Shown in pieces: positions 21,837-32,657 of a stretch of DNA of 64,000 nt (position 1 is its first letter; each line of letters opens with the position of its first letter). Position numbers and translations under genes: made by a program. The notes under the pieces were generated by a model. It had not been told where the DNA came from and did not search any database. It saw only the letters and a list, made by a program, of their open reading frames with translations. The stretch comes from Gonocerus acuteangulatus. Its lineage: Eukaryota > Arthropoda > Insecta > Hemiptera > Coreidae. The stretch covers positions 36,668,160 to 36,732,159 of the forward strand of contig OX328123.1 of the NCBI GenBank assembly GCA_946811695.1, in the 5' to 3' direction.

Positions 21837-21990
21837 GATTTTGGAGGAGTTACAATGAGCAGGAGATATGGTTAAATGGTGAATTATGCTTTTCTTCTGA
21901 TAAAGAGCCGGAACAGTTGGTTGAACTTTATGACAGCGATGATGTTTTGAAAGTAGAAAAGGCTATTAATTTCAATATTCATAATGTGAA
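21837..21990 (+). pseudogene. coding-like segment joined to HINE-A sequence
   Basis: Reads open for about 50 codons with a gene-like composition, including the stretch GELCFSSDKEPEQLVELYDS. It fuses directly to the HINE-A 5' block ('...aataagt.cggagtggctg') at about 21985. I do not recognise the family. It could be a host exon fragment captured by the element or old host coding sequence next to it. Confidence 0.3.
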
Positions 21991-22439
21991 AGGTAACTGT
22001 AATAAGTTCGGAGTGGCTGTGGTAATTATGATGGCTGTGGCTAATCATGATGACGTAGTTTGTTTTGAATTCTCCTTTCTATATAACCTTCCTCATAGCC
22101 TCCAACTGAAGTTATCGTTATTTCTTATTTTTTATAGAAAGATTTAACCCACGACAGAATGGAATTTTATTCGCCATGAAGCACATATTTACAGTTGATA
22201 ATAACAGTAAAACGAATTTGCTAGTAAAACAATATATTTAAAATTACAACGACTTTTTGGTTGTCAAAGAGTAAGTACGTTTTCAGTACATAATTGTATT
22301 GACTTATACAGATTAAGAATTATCCGCTTCTGTGTAAGTTGGCTACTGTCAGTTTCCAGTGATTTGTGATGCTAATCTATTCCATTTCTTCGAGATGTAC
22401 GTAACCGCGCTAAGATGACGCAGTTCCTGCGAGTCGGCC
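21985..22439 (-). mobile_element. HINE-A 5' half (variant 2)
   Basis: Matches the 5' halves at 25200-25690, 26498-27000 and 30733-31270 (words 'ggctgtggctaatcatgatg', 'cgccatgaagcacatattta'). Ends with AACCGCGCTAA and the reverse complement of the CGACTCGCAGGAACTGC 5' end at 22439. Its 3' half is absent; the sequence to the left is the coding-like segment. Confidence 0.7.
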
Positions 22440-22440
22440 T

Positions 22441-22482
22441 TTTTTTCTTTTATGGTGCATCGAAATCTGAGCCATTAGCACC
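22441..22482 (-). mobile_element. SINE 3' fragment
   Basis: T-run plus 'ggtgcatcgaaatctgagcc' resembles the 3' terminal 40 bp of the tRNA-derived SINE. It lies exactly between two HINE-A ends. Confidence 0.5.
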
Positions 22483-22483
22483 A

Positions 22484-22641
22484 TTTTAGCGCGGTTCCTC
22501 CCTCCCCCATAGGGAGGAACCCCGCTTATAGGGTTGATACAATGAAACAATCCGGAAGTGCCGACAAGAAAATTTCGCGTTTCAGAACCCCTAGAGACCG
22601 AAAATAACGGTGGTTCAAATTTGTATATATATATATATATA

Positions 22642-22702
<61 letters not shown>

Positions 22703-23831
22703 CTGTTCGCTCTCTAGATAGAAGACGAATGGTCCGATTTTGATGAAATTTGGTACAAAAAACCTTCGTCCAATTTGAAAGGTCAAGTTCGTTAACCAGC
22801 AAAATCCGCCTACTGGAAGATGGCGTTTGGGGCGAAATTCGCGCAAAAAAAATCGTAACGCTTACGTTTTTGAGTTCATAAGCTTCTAAGTACTCGTTTT
22901 ATATGATTCCTGGGCTAGGAAAACGAATGAAACCATTTTAAAGGCGATAGCTTTAACCGTTTCCGAGAAAATTGGAAAAATATTTTTTGAATACCGTTTT
23001 TGGTTTGAGTACTTAGAATCATGGGATTCAGTTGAAACATTTTCTGCATGTTGGAGTTTCATCAACACTAATATGTTGAAATTTTTGTTACGTTTAGAGT
23101 AAAGGAAGGGTTAGAATAAAATATTTTATTAACAGAAATAAAAAGTTTTGGTAACTTTGTATACTTTCCTTAATATCTCGAAAAAGGTTGAGTATCTTGT
23201 GAAACGGAAGAATACCATTAAAAAGCTTACTAAATGCTCTACAAAAAAGGTTCTGCTGAAAGTTTTGATTAGACGATGTCAATCAGAGAAATAAGTGCTT
23301 AAAACTTTAAAGTAATTGATTTCCCTTATTCGAACTGGTCTTTTTGTCTGTTTTTATTCCTTGTTATTTTTTAACTGCTTATAGTTGGATAATGTATTTG
23401 ATAACAAATCAGGTTAAGAAAACTAAGAAAAACAATTTAATCTTAGAGACATGGATTTCCAAGATAATATAGCTTTTCAAATGCCTAGCGGGGTCCTTCC
23501 TAGGGCGGGGACCCACCCAGGTAAGATCGTAAATAACACCTTTCTTGAGAGTAAAGATGGAACTGTCAACTTTGGTCCTGGACGAAGGCTACCACTGACT
23601 AGCCAAAACGTCCTAAATATAGATTTTTTAACAAAAATCGTATTGAGGTTTATTTAGCCGAATCCCAACCATTCCATCTTTACTTATCACCTCGACGGCT
23701 AACTATCTAATCTTCATGCTTTCTAGAAATGTGGACCCAAAATAATAACCTCTTCTATTTTAATCATTTTAAATCACTCTAGAGATAAGAACGGAACCGC
23801 GCTAAGATGATGCAGTTCCTGCGAGTCGGAC
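22484..23831 (-). mobile_element. HINE-A, full length (1348 bp)
   Basis: 3' end at 22484 (TTTTAGCGCGGTTCCTCCC with hairpin partner AGGGAGGAACC). Then the 'cggaagtgccgac' segment, (TA)n at about 22625-22697, the conserved block, the tail, and the 5' end at 23831 (AACCGCGCTAA then the reverse of CGACTCGCAGGAACTGC). Length agrees with the copy at 26498-27861. Confidence 0.85.
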
Positions 23832-23976
23832 TTTTTTTTTCCTTATGAGCTTTATAATACTTAGATTTAGCTAGCAACAATATTTTACACCGCAATTAAA
23901 GTGACTTGCTCTTCTTATAAATTTAATATTTATATTATAATATAAACATAAGACATTTATTTGTCTGAAAAAAAAA

Positions 23977-24580
23977 GTCCAACCCGCAGGAACTGCATCA
24001 TCTTAGCGCGGTTCCGTTCTTATCTCGAGTGCGATTAGTGAAGGAATATAGCAGCTATCGGTAGGTATTAGCACCATTCCCCCCCCCTCTTATTATCTTC
24101 AAAACAGTTAAGAAATCGTGGGAAGTACGATATAACCATTCAAAAGCTTACTAAATTCTCTACAAAAATGATTCTGAAGCAAATTTCGATGGGGCAATAT
24201 CAGTCGGAGAAGTAAGTGCTTAAAACTACAAAAGTGTTAGTTTTGTTATTTTAAACGGGTTTTTGTCACTGTTTACCTCACTTTTGTTTTTTTAAGTTTA
24301 TTTAACGGTGGAATGAGTATTTCATTAAAGCTGAGAAAATAACAATCATATTGTTAATAGAGTTTTCCTAGAGAGCGTCGCGATGACGGGAGAGTCCCAT
24401 CCGTTTAGAAAACTGTCAGTTTCCATATGTGGCTCTTTAAGCTTCCTTCTCTTTGAGATTTTATTTTATATTTTTAACGAAAGATCAAAACCTACCGATA
24501 GCTGCTACTATTCCTTTACTAATCGCACTTCGGATAAGAACGGAACCGCGCTAAGATGATGCAGTTCCTGCGAGTCGAAC
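23977..24580. mobile_element. HINE-A head-to-head dimer (two 5' ends outward)
   Basis: Both termini are 5'-type: GTCCAACCCGCAGGAACTGC at 23977 and its inverted counterpart ending at 24580. The arms extend about 90 bp inward, to the words 'gtgcgattagtgaagga' and 'agcagctatcggtagg'. The 604-bp unit therefore looks like a TIR element built only from HINE-A 5' ends. Confidence 0.78.
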
Positions 24581-24592
24581 TTTTTGGTTTGT

Positions 24593-25020
24593 TTTTAGCG
24601 CGGTTACTCCCTATCTCCATAGGGAGAACACGCTTATGAGGTTGACCTCTCGACGCAATCCGGAAGTGCCGACTAGAAACTTTCACCTTTCAGACCCTAT
24701 AGGTGATCCAAATTTTTATATATATGCTTGTCTGTTCACGCTCTAGCAAGCTCAAAAATGGCCCGATTTTGACGAAAAGTGGCACAAAAATCTGTCTTCT
24801 AATTTGAAAGGTCAAGTTCGTTACCCAGCAAAATCTGCCCACGGGAAGATAGACAAGCATATATATAAATATATATATATACAAATTTTAGCCACCTATA
24901 TTTTCGTGATCTATAGGGTCTGAAACGTGAAAGTTTCTAGCCGTCACATCCGGATTGCGTCATGAGGTCAACCTCATAAGCGGGTTCTCCCTATGGAGAT
25001 AGGGAGTAACCGCGCTAAAA
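24593..25020. mobile_element. HINE-A tail-to-tail dimer (two 3' ends outward)
   Basis: Starts TTTTAGCGCGGTTACTCCC with its hairpin and ends GGGAGTAACCGCGCTAAAA. Inverted arms of about 120-150 bp carry the 'cggaagtgccgac' segment and converge on a short ta tract near 24850-24885. The left arm also keeps part of the gtctgttc...gaaa block. The following DNA (25021-25690) is a 5' half ending at 25690, so this dimer may derive from a rearranged minus-strand HINE-A spanning 24593-25690. Confidence 0.72.
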
Positions 25021-25690
25021 GGTTCTGAAGCAATATTCGATGGGGCAACGTCAATGAGAGATATAAGCGCTTAAAACTTAAAATGTGTTTGTTTTGTTGT
25101 TTTAAAATGGGTTTTCTCTTTCTTTATCTCACTTTTTAATTGGTTGTTTCTACTTTTAAATTGCATTTATCAGTAAAATCAGTATTGTAGTAAAATAAGC
25201 TAAGAAACGGTCTAAGGTATTCATAATAAGTTTGGAGTGGCTGTGGTATTCAAGATGGCAGTGGCTAATCATGATGACGTAGGTTGTTTTGAATTCTCCA
25301 TCTATATAACCTTCCTCATAGCTTCAAACTGAAGTTGCCGTTATTTCTTATTTTATAGAAAGATTTAACCCACGACAGAATGGAATTTCATTCGCCATGA
25401 AGCACATATTTACGGTTGATTATAACAGTAAAACGAATTTGCTAGTAAAACAAGATTTAAAATACTTAAAATGACAAGGAATTTTTGGTTGTTTAGAATA
25501 GAGCCTTCTCAGCAGTAGCCAAAGAGTAAGTACGTTTTCAGTACATAATTGTATTGATTTATACTGATTAAGAATTATCCGCTTCTGTGTAAGTTGACTA
25601 CTGTCAGTTTCCTGGGATTTGTGATGCTAATCTATTCCATTTCTTCGAGATGTAACCGCGCTAAGATGACGCAGTTCCTGCGAGTCGGAC
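25021..25690 (-). mobile_element. HINE-A 5' half (variant 2)
   Basis: Tail fragment from 'ggttctgaagcaatattcg' then the variant-2 5' block, ending with AACCGCGCTAA and the CGACTCGCAGGAACTGC end (reverse) at 25690. No coding capacity; the short ORF over 25594-25806 crosses the element end. Confidence 0.72.
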
Positions 25691-26192
25691 ATTTTTATAG
25701 AGAATTTAGTAAGCATTCGAATGGTCCACTTATTACGATTTCCCAACCGTTATCGAGATATTTACGAAAAATGTATGGAGATTCGAAAACTTTTCATGTC
25801 TATTAATAAAATAATTTTTTTCGCATACTTCCTTATATCCAAATATAACCCAAATTTAAACATCTTAGTTGGGACTAATTTCCAAGATGTAGAAAATATT
25901 TCAATTGAATCCCGCGATTCTAAGTACTCACAAAAAAATAATGACTTACAAAAACATTGATTCCACTTTTCTCAGGAACGGTTAGAGATATCGCCTTGAA
26001 AATGGTTTCATTCGTTTTTCTATGTTAAGAAACCTATAAAACAAGTACCTGCAAGCACACAGAAACACTATCTTCTAGTGGGCGGATTCTGCTGGTTAAC
26101 GAACTTGACCTTTCAAATTAGACGACAGATTTTTGTACCAAATTTCGTCAAAATCGGACCGTTTTTGAGCTTGCTAGAGAGCGAACAGACAA

Positions 26193-26235
<43 letters not shown>

Positions 26236-26368
26236 AATTTGAACCACCTTTTCGTGATCTATAGGGTCTGAAACGTGAAAGTTTCTAGCCGGCACTTCCG
26301 GGTTGCGTCATGAGGTCAACCTCATAAGCGGGTTCTCCCTATGGAGATAGGGAGTAACCGCGCTAAAA
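25691..26368 (+). mobile_element. HINE-A 3' half
   Basis: Tail, conserved block, (TA)n at about 26198-26232, 'ccggcacttccgggttgc', hairpin (tctccctatggagatagggag) and terminal CGCTAAAA at 26368. It starts directly at the end of the preceding copy. Confidence 0.75.
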
Positions 26369-27670
26369 CGTTATTCAGCAACTATGTTTCCAATTTTCTC
26401 AAAAACGGTTAAAGCTATCGCCTTAAAAATGGTTTCATTTGTTTTCCTAGGCCAAGAAGCCTAAAAAATGAGTACTTACAAGCATATGAACTCAAAAGTC
26501 CGACTCGCAGGAACTGCGTCATCTTAGCGCGGTTACTCACATCTCGAAGAAATGGAATAGATTACCATCACAAATCACAGGAAACTGACAGTAGACAACT
26601 TACACAGAAGCGGATAATTCTTAATCTGTATAAGTCAATACAATTATGTACTTAAAACGTACTTACTCCTCGACTACTGCTGAGAAGGCTCTTTTCTAAA
26701 CAATCAAAAATTCGTTATCATTTTAAGTATCTTGTTTTACTAGCAAATTCGTTTTACTGTTATAATCAACTGTAAATATGTGCTTGATGGCGAATAAAAT
26801 CCATTCTGTCGCGGGTTAAGTCTTTTTATACAATAAGAAATAACAAATGATTAACCACAGCCATCTTGATTACCACAGCCACTCCAAACTTATTACCAAT
26901 ACCTTTCACCGTTTCTTAGCTTATTTTACTACAATACTTATTTTACTGATAAATGCAATTTAAAACAAAAAACTAACAATTAAAAAGTGAGATAAAGAAA
27001 GGGAAAAACCTTTTCAAAACAACAAAACAAACACTTTTTCAGTTTTAAGCGCTTATATCTCTGATTGACTTTGCCCCATCGAATATTGCTTTAGAATCTT
27101 TTTTGTAGAGAATTTAGTAAGCATTCGAATAGTCACCTTCCACTTACCACCGATTTCCCAACAGTTATCGAGATATTTACGAAAAATGTATTAAGATCCG
27201 AAAACTTTTCATGTCTATTAATAAAATAATTTTTTTCGCATACTTCCTTAACTACAAATATAACCAATATTTAAACGTATTAGTTGGGATTAATTTCCAA
27301 GATGTAGAAAATATTTCAATCGAATTCTGCGATTCTAAGTATCCACAAAAAAATAATGACTTACAAAAACATTGATTCCACTTTTCTCAGGAACGGTTAG
27401 AGATATCGCCTTGAAAATGGTTTCATTCGTTTTTCTATGTTAAGAAGCATATAAAACAAGTACCCACAAGCATGTGAACTCAAAAACGTAAGCGTTACGA
27501 TTTTTTTGCGCGAATTTCTCCCCAAACACCATCTTCCGGTAGGCGGATTCTGCTGGTTAACGAACTTGACCTTTCAAATTACAAAGACAGATTTTTGTAC
27601 CAAATTTCATCAAAATTGGACCATTTTTGAGCTTGTTAGAGAGCGAACAGACAAGCATATATATAAATAT

Positions 27671-27725
<55 letters not shown>

Positions 27726-28035
27726 AATTTGAACCACCTATATTTTCGTGATCTATGGGCTCTGAAACGAGAATGTTTCTAGTCGGCACTTCCGGATTGC
27801 GTCATGAGGTCAACCTCATAAGCGGGTTCTCCCTATGGGATAGGGAGTAACCGCGCTAAAAACGTAAGCTTTATGATTTTTTTTTGCGCGAGTTTCGCCC
27901 CATACGCAACCTTCCAGTGGGCGGATTTTGCTGATTAACGAACTTGACCTTTTAAATTGGACGACGGATGTTTGTACCAAATTTCATCAAAATCGGACTA
28001 TTCATCTAGGAGCTAGAGAGCGAACAGACAAATAC
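26369..28035 (+). mobile_element. outer HINE-A fragment split by an inner HINE-A
   Basis: 26369-26497 (ending '...catatgaactcaaaa') and 27862-28035 (starting 'acgtaagctttatg') together rebuild the continuous conserved block present in other copies. The inner element occupies 26498-27861. The 3' end of the outer copy is lost near 28035, where a LINE-associated repeat begins. Confidence 0.8.
26498..27861 (+). mobile_element. HINE-A, full length (1364 bp), nested, no TSD
   Basis: Begins GTCCGACTCGCAGGAACTGC and ends CCGCGCTAAAA after a hairpin. Flanks are ...ctcAAAA on the left and Acgtaag on the right. Other copies have ctc-AAAAA-cgtaag at this point, so excision restores the site exactly with no duplicated bases. 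Order: 5' end, TTAGCGCGGTT, variant-2 block, tail, conserved block, (TA)n at about 27658-27722, 3' hairpin. This copy fixes both ends and the insertion mode of the family. Confidence 0.9.
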
Positions 28036-28225
28036 ATGAATGAATTGAATGAATGAAAACCTTTTATTTATGCTAAACAACGTGTATTAGTTAAATAACT
28101 TACATTCCATATAATAAATAAATAAAAGAGCTCGGGCAATGATGACCTCGCAGTTTTTTGCCCTTAAGCACAAGAAAAACAAACAAACAAACTTACATTC
28201 CAGATATATACATTTATTTATTAAT
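28036..28225. repeat. LINE-3'-like repeat fragment
   Basis: (aatga)-type short repeats, then 'aaaaccttttatttatgcta'. The pattern resembles the 3' tail of the CR1/L2-like LINE at 36490-36545 and 38787-38853. A short 'aacaaacaaacaaac' tract lies at 28180. No coding. Confidence 0.45.
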
Positions 28226-30105
28226 TTTTTATTTTTTTTTTTTTTTTTTTTTTATAACATTAAATCATATTTGGACTTATTTTTTCATAAAATTAATAGT
28301 CTCTCAAATTAAGCATAAAATCAGCTAATGCTGAGGTTTGAGTGCGGTTTGTGTTGTTATAGGTCTTGTAGCCAGACGAGGAAGTGGACGTTGCCAAGTC
28401 TCTTCCATTCCTGTCTTTCCTCTGCAACTCTTCTCCAGGTTACCCCACCACAGGTCTTCCTAAACTCTGCATCCCATGGGGTTTCTGGCCTCCCTGAGCG
28501 TCTTTTCCTATCTCTTGGGTACCATTCAAATATTTTTTGGGCCCATGTGTTGGGGGTTTTCCTCATTATATGCCCTACCCAAGACCACTTTCTGTAGTGA
28601 ATTCTTTCAATTATGTCTGGGAATCCCGTGCTTTTCCTAATCCAATTCTTTGTCCTTCCTGGTGATTCCAAGGATGTACCTCTCCATGGCTCTTTCCGTC
28701 ACTCTAAGTTTTTGTATTACCTTGCTGTTTATGCACCAGGTCGCGCATCCGTATATCATGGTTGGTAACACGGTGCTTTCCCACAGCTTCCGCTTTATAT
28801 CTGGATTTGCTTGGGACTTGAATAAATACCTGTGCTTCAATAGTGCTCTCCAGCCTTGCGCACACCTACGTGATATCTCGCATAGCTGGCTATTGGTATC
28901 AACCAGTTGTCCAAGGTAGATAATTCTATCGACTTCTTCTATCCTGATATCTCCAAGATCCACATCCCCTGAAGAGTTGATGTTTAAGACTTTACACGTA
29001 CTGAAGTTAAGCCTTAGGCCTTTTTTCTCTCCAGCACTTATTAGTTCCTTTGCCATAGTCGCAATTTCTTCAATCGACTTCCCGATAATAAGAGTATCGT
29101 CAGCAAATTCCAGATGGTTGAGAAACTCTCCATCTATATTTATGCCAAATTCACTCCATTCCAGGGCGTCAAAACATCTTGCAAAACAGTATTAAAAAGT
29201 TTTGGTGAGAAAATATCTCCTTGCCTAATTCCTTTGGCTACAGGAATTTGGATCTGTTGTTTTCCTAACTTATATATTGCCTGGCTCTTTTTATACATTT
29301 CCTGTATCAGTTTTAGGATTCTTTTATTTAACTGCCTCTTCTTCAGACTTTGCATTATGGCAGTAATCTTTATGCTGTCAAAAGCTTTCTCATAATCGAG
29401 AAACAGCAGGCATAATGGCATGCCATAGTCCTTTGATTTCTTAATTAATTGGTTAACGGTGAATATGTGGTCAATAGTAGAAAACCCACGTCTGAAGCCC
29501 ACTTGGTTCATCGTTATGCCTATGTCTAGATCAGTGCTAATTCTGTTATATAAGAAAGAGTCTTATAAAACAGAATCAGTGTTGTTGTTTGCAATCTTTG
29601 CAAGAGCAAAGACTTGTACATACAATTGAGAAGGCTTAGAGGCCTGTAATTCCTTAGGTCACGCTTGTCTCCTTTTTTTGAAGAAGGATCAGTTGTGCTG
29701 AGCTCCATTCATCAGGAAATGTTGAGTTCTCCAGACATTGGTTAAAAATATTTTTTAATTTTAATATAGCTGTTTCACCTCCTGCTTTCATCATCTCCGA
29801 TGTCAGACCGTCTAATCCCCCTGCTTTGCCATCTTTCATACACCTTACAGCTACTTCAAGTTCTTCGAACCTGATCTCTTCTTCTTCCTTATTCCATACA
29901 TCTACCGTAATATCTTCCTCATCAGTTTCTTCATCTCGATACAGAGTAGAATAGTAATTCTTAAATCTGTCTAGAATACTGTCAATGTCCGTGAGTTCTT
30001 GGCTTTTTCGTTAAAAATTTTTGTAATTCGCTCTTTTGGTGCTCCGGGTTGATACAATTTTGTTTCTTCAGATATTGCTGTCTCCAACTTTTTTGTTATG
30101 AGACA
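28226..30105 (-). mobile_element. 5'-truncated RTE-type LINE
   Basis: T-rich run at 28226-28252 (A-tail on the element strand), short 3' UTR, then a reverse transcriptase reading on the minus strand up to about 30105, where ta-rich DNA begins. The endonuclease is absent. Confidence 0.85.
28357..30103 (-). pseudogene. RTE-type reverse transcriptase remnant
   Basis: Reading from 30103 down, the frames give the RT N-terminal region; the KDGKAGGLDGLTSEMMKAGG segment (about 29835); the KKGDKRDLRNYRPLSLLN motif (about 29660); a GFRRGFSTIDHIFTVNQLI-like segment (about 29500); motif A FLDYEKAFDSI (about 29400); motif B GIRQGDIFSPKLFN (about 29220); and the intact catalytic box LEFADDTLII (about 29100). 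The C-terminal YLGQLVDTNSQ region and the WVGHIMRKTP...GRP segment (about 28570-28480) are typical of RTE-clade LINEs. At least three frameshifts break it (near 29990, 29690 and 29185). The catalytic residues survive, but the ORF is broken and the element lacks its endonuclease, so it is not autonomous. Confidence 0.88.
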
Positions 30106-30117
30106 AATATATATATT

Positions 30118-30585
30118 GTGGCGGTTCGTTATAGGCTAATAACTGCGCCTGTAGATCCTATCTCTATGGTAGACTATATAGCTGGAAGGTTCCTGCTTGT
30201 TCCCCTACCTACAGGTTGACCAGTTAGTCAGTTTCCGAATATAGGACGCTCACCTGGTTTTTGTGAATACTTACGCTTGGTTGTGTTATGTTATAATAAC
30301 GTATCAGTATGGCCATACTTAGGTGTAATGAACAGTTGCGATGGATATCCGCAAGTAGCATTTGTATTAATTGTATATATATGTAGGATAAGATAGATTA
30401 TAGTATGTACAAAGTAGTTCCTAGGTTAGCGTTTAATTTTAATGTTATTAGTTATTTTAATGTTATTAGTTGTTTTATTTAATTATTTGATTAAATTATT
30501 AATACATATCAAATATTAAAATAAACACGTGTTTTAAATAACCAAAACCAGAGTGACGTCACAATTACCCCCAAAGAGGTAATAA
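30118..30585. mobile_element. LTR-like insertion in a (TA) tract
   Basis: Begins TGTGGCGGTTCG after a ta tract and ends before another ta tract. It contains an AATAAA-type signal (about 30520) and the palindrome gtgacgtcac near its end. Size and start fit a solo LTR. I could not fix the 3' boundary or a target duplication, because both flanks are ta repeats. Confidence 0.4.
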
Positions 30586-30732
30586 ATATATATATATATA
30601 TATATGTATATAAATATATGTATGTATATACAAATTTGAACCACCGTTATTTTCGGTTTCTAGGTGTTCTGAAACGCGAAATTTTCTAATCGGCACTTCC
30701 GGATTGTTTTATGAGAACAACCTTATATGCGG
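30586..30732 (+). mobile_element. HINE-A 3' fragment
   Basis: ta tract, 'gaaccaccgttattttcgg' and 'atcggcacttccggattg'; cut before the hairpin at about 30732. Confidence 0.65.
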
Positions 30733-31270
30733 GGCATTTATCAGTAAAATTAGTATTGTAGTAAAATAAGCTAAGAAACGGTGAAAGGTATTGGTAATAA
30801 GTTTGGAGTGGCTGTGGTAATCAAGATGGCTGTGGCTAATCATGATGACTTATGCATAGTTTGTTTTGAATTCTCCTATCTATATAACCTTCCTCATAGC
30901 CTCCAACTGAAGTTATCGTTATTTCTTATTTTATAGAAAGATTTAACCCACGAGAGAATGGAATTTTATTCGACATGAAGCACATATTTACAGTTCATTA
31001 TAACAGTAAAACGAATTTGCTAGTAAAACAAGATACTTAAAATTACAATGAATTTTTGGTTGTTTAGAATAGAGCCTTCTCAGCAGTAGTCGAAGAGTAA
31101 GTACGTTTTCAGTACATAATTGTATTGACTTATACAGATTAAGAATTATCCGCTTCTGCGTAAGTTGGCTACTTCAGTGTCCGTTTCCTGTGATTTGTGA
31201 TGCTAATCTATTCCATTTCTTCGAGATGTAAGAACCCGCGCTAAGATGATGCATTTCCTGCGAGTCGGAC
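30733..31270 (-). mobile_element. HINE-A 5' half (variant 2)
   Basis: Same block as 25200-25690 with few differences; ends with 'cgcgctaagatgatgc' and the GACTCGCAGGAAATGC end (reverse) at 31270. A second, variant-1 5' end in the same orientation follows at 31277-31405. Confidence 0.75.
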
Positions 31271-31276
31271 TTTTTT

Positions 31277-31405
31277 TATATAGATTTTATTGCATATTTT
31301 TCATAAAAGATCAAAATCTACCTATAATTGCTTCTATTCCTTTACTAATGGCACTGGGGATATGAACGGAACCACTTTAAGATGACGCAGTTCCTGTGAG
31401 TAGGA
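31277..31405 (-). mobile_element. HINE-A 5' end fragment (variant 1)
   Basis: 'ggatatgaacggaaccactt' then the diverged end terminating at 31405. The preceding 40 bp resemble the arm of the head-to-head dimer ('tacctataattgcttctatt'). Confidence 0.6.
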
Positions 31406-31593
31406 CTTTTTTTCCCACTCGCCACAAGAAGAGCAGTTTATGATGTTTTTCATCAGCAGTGGGAAGGACAAGGGGACGATTCCTGTTCTAGTCATCGATC
31501 CGTGTTATTTTCAATGAAAATAAATTTTCAATGCAAAGATAATGAATTTTAGTAATTGGTTCTTCAAAAAAAATTGCACAAAATGAAAACTTG

Positions 31594-31746
31594 TTAGCAC
31601 TTTCCTCCGAAGGAAAGTAGCTATTGAGGCTGCACTCATGACGGAATTTTTGAAAAATTTCTTCAAATCTTTATCGATCCTACCTAGTAGACACCGAAAA
31701 TGACTCCCGTTAAAATTTATATATATAAAAATAAATAATAAATAAA

Positions 31747-31814
<68 letters not shown>

Positions 31815-32657
31815 CATGTGTGTCTGTTAACACGATAACGGCCAGAGTTTTTGTTTTTTCCTTACGAAACGCGTGCATAGCGCTCAATTAGCAAATGATT
31901 GAACGAGTTCGTTAACCACCAAAATCGGTCCACCGGGAGGGGGGGTTTACCCCGGACCCAAAACACTAATTTGACCATGCCAGCCTCAGTTTTTGTTATA
32001 TTTCAACGAAACCCGGTATTCGTTATGTTGATCTAAAGCGAGAAATACGTTGTAAAAATGAACTGGCAATACCAGCCATAATTTTTGTTACTTTTTAACG
32101 GAACTCGGTATTCGTGGTGGCAATCAGCAGAGAAAAATGAGTTGTAAAAATAAACTAAATCGGGTGATTTGGAGGGAGGGTTTACTCCGGGCCTAAAGTA
32201 CTAATATACTCTATACCGGTCGTAATTTCTGATATATTGTAACGAAACGCGGTATACATGAGAAAGTAGTGTTGTAAAAATGAAGTAAATCTGTCTATTG
32301 GAAAGGAGGGTTTACTTTAAACTCTGTTTCAGTAGAATTAGCCCGCCAGACGTAGGTTCCCAAAGCCGCCGAGAGGAGCGCTATCTCCCACTTGGGGGAC
32401 TGTATCCTGTTCCCGCGTCAGATCAAATTACGGAAAATGAAGTTTTTGTTTATTTATTAAGTAGTACAGTATGATGTATTAACATAACTCTGGAAGCAAA
32501 TTATTTACAAAATTAATAATTGAACAGTTCTCATAAGAAATGTATATGAGCAGAACAATTCACTTTTTTTTTATTTACAGCAAATTATTCAGTAATTTAG
32601 TCTACACTACAACAATTTTGAGGAAAGTGCTTAGTTATGCAGCTCCTGCGTGACGGC
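31594..32657 (-). mobile_element. HINE-B, second copy
   Basis: Starts TTAGCACTTTCCTCCGAAGG (3' end with hairpin), ta/tg microsatellite at about 31730-31815, 'gtgtctgttaacacgata' block, decayed tandem units. 5' end at 32620-32657 with 'gaggaaagtgcttag' and 'gcagctcctgcgtgacgg'. Same order and orientation as 14890-16165; no coding. Confidence 0.78.

Noticed and set aside
28328..29395. Plus-strand ORFs of 72-93 codons
   Set aside because: They are antisense shadows of the RTE reverse transcriptase.
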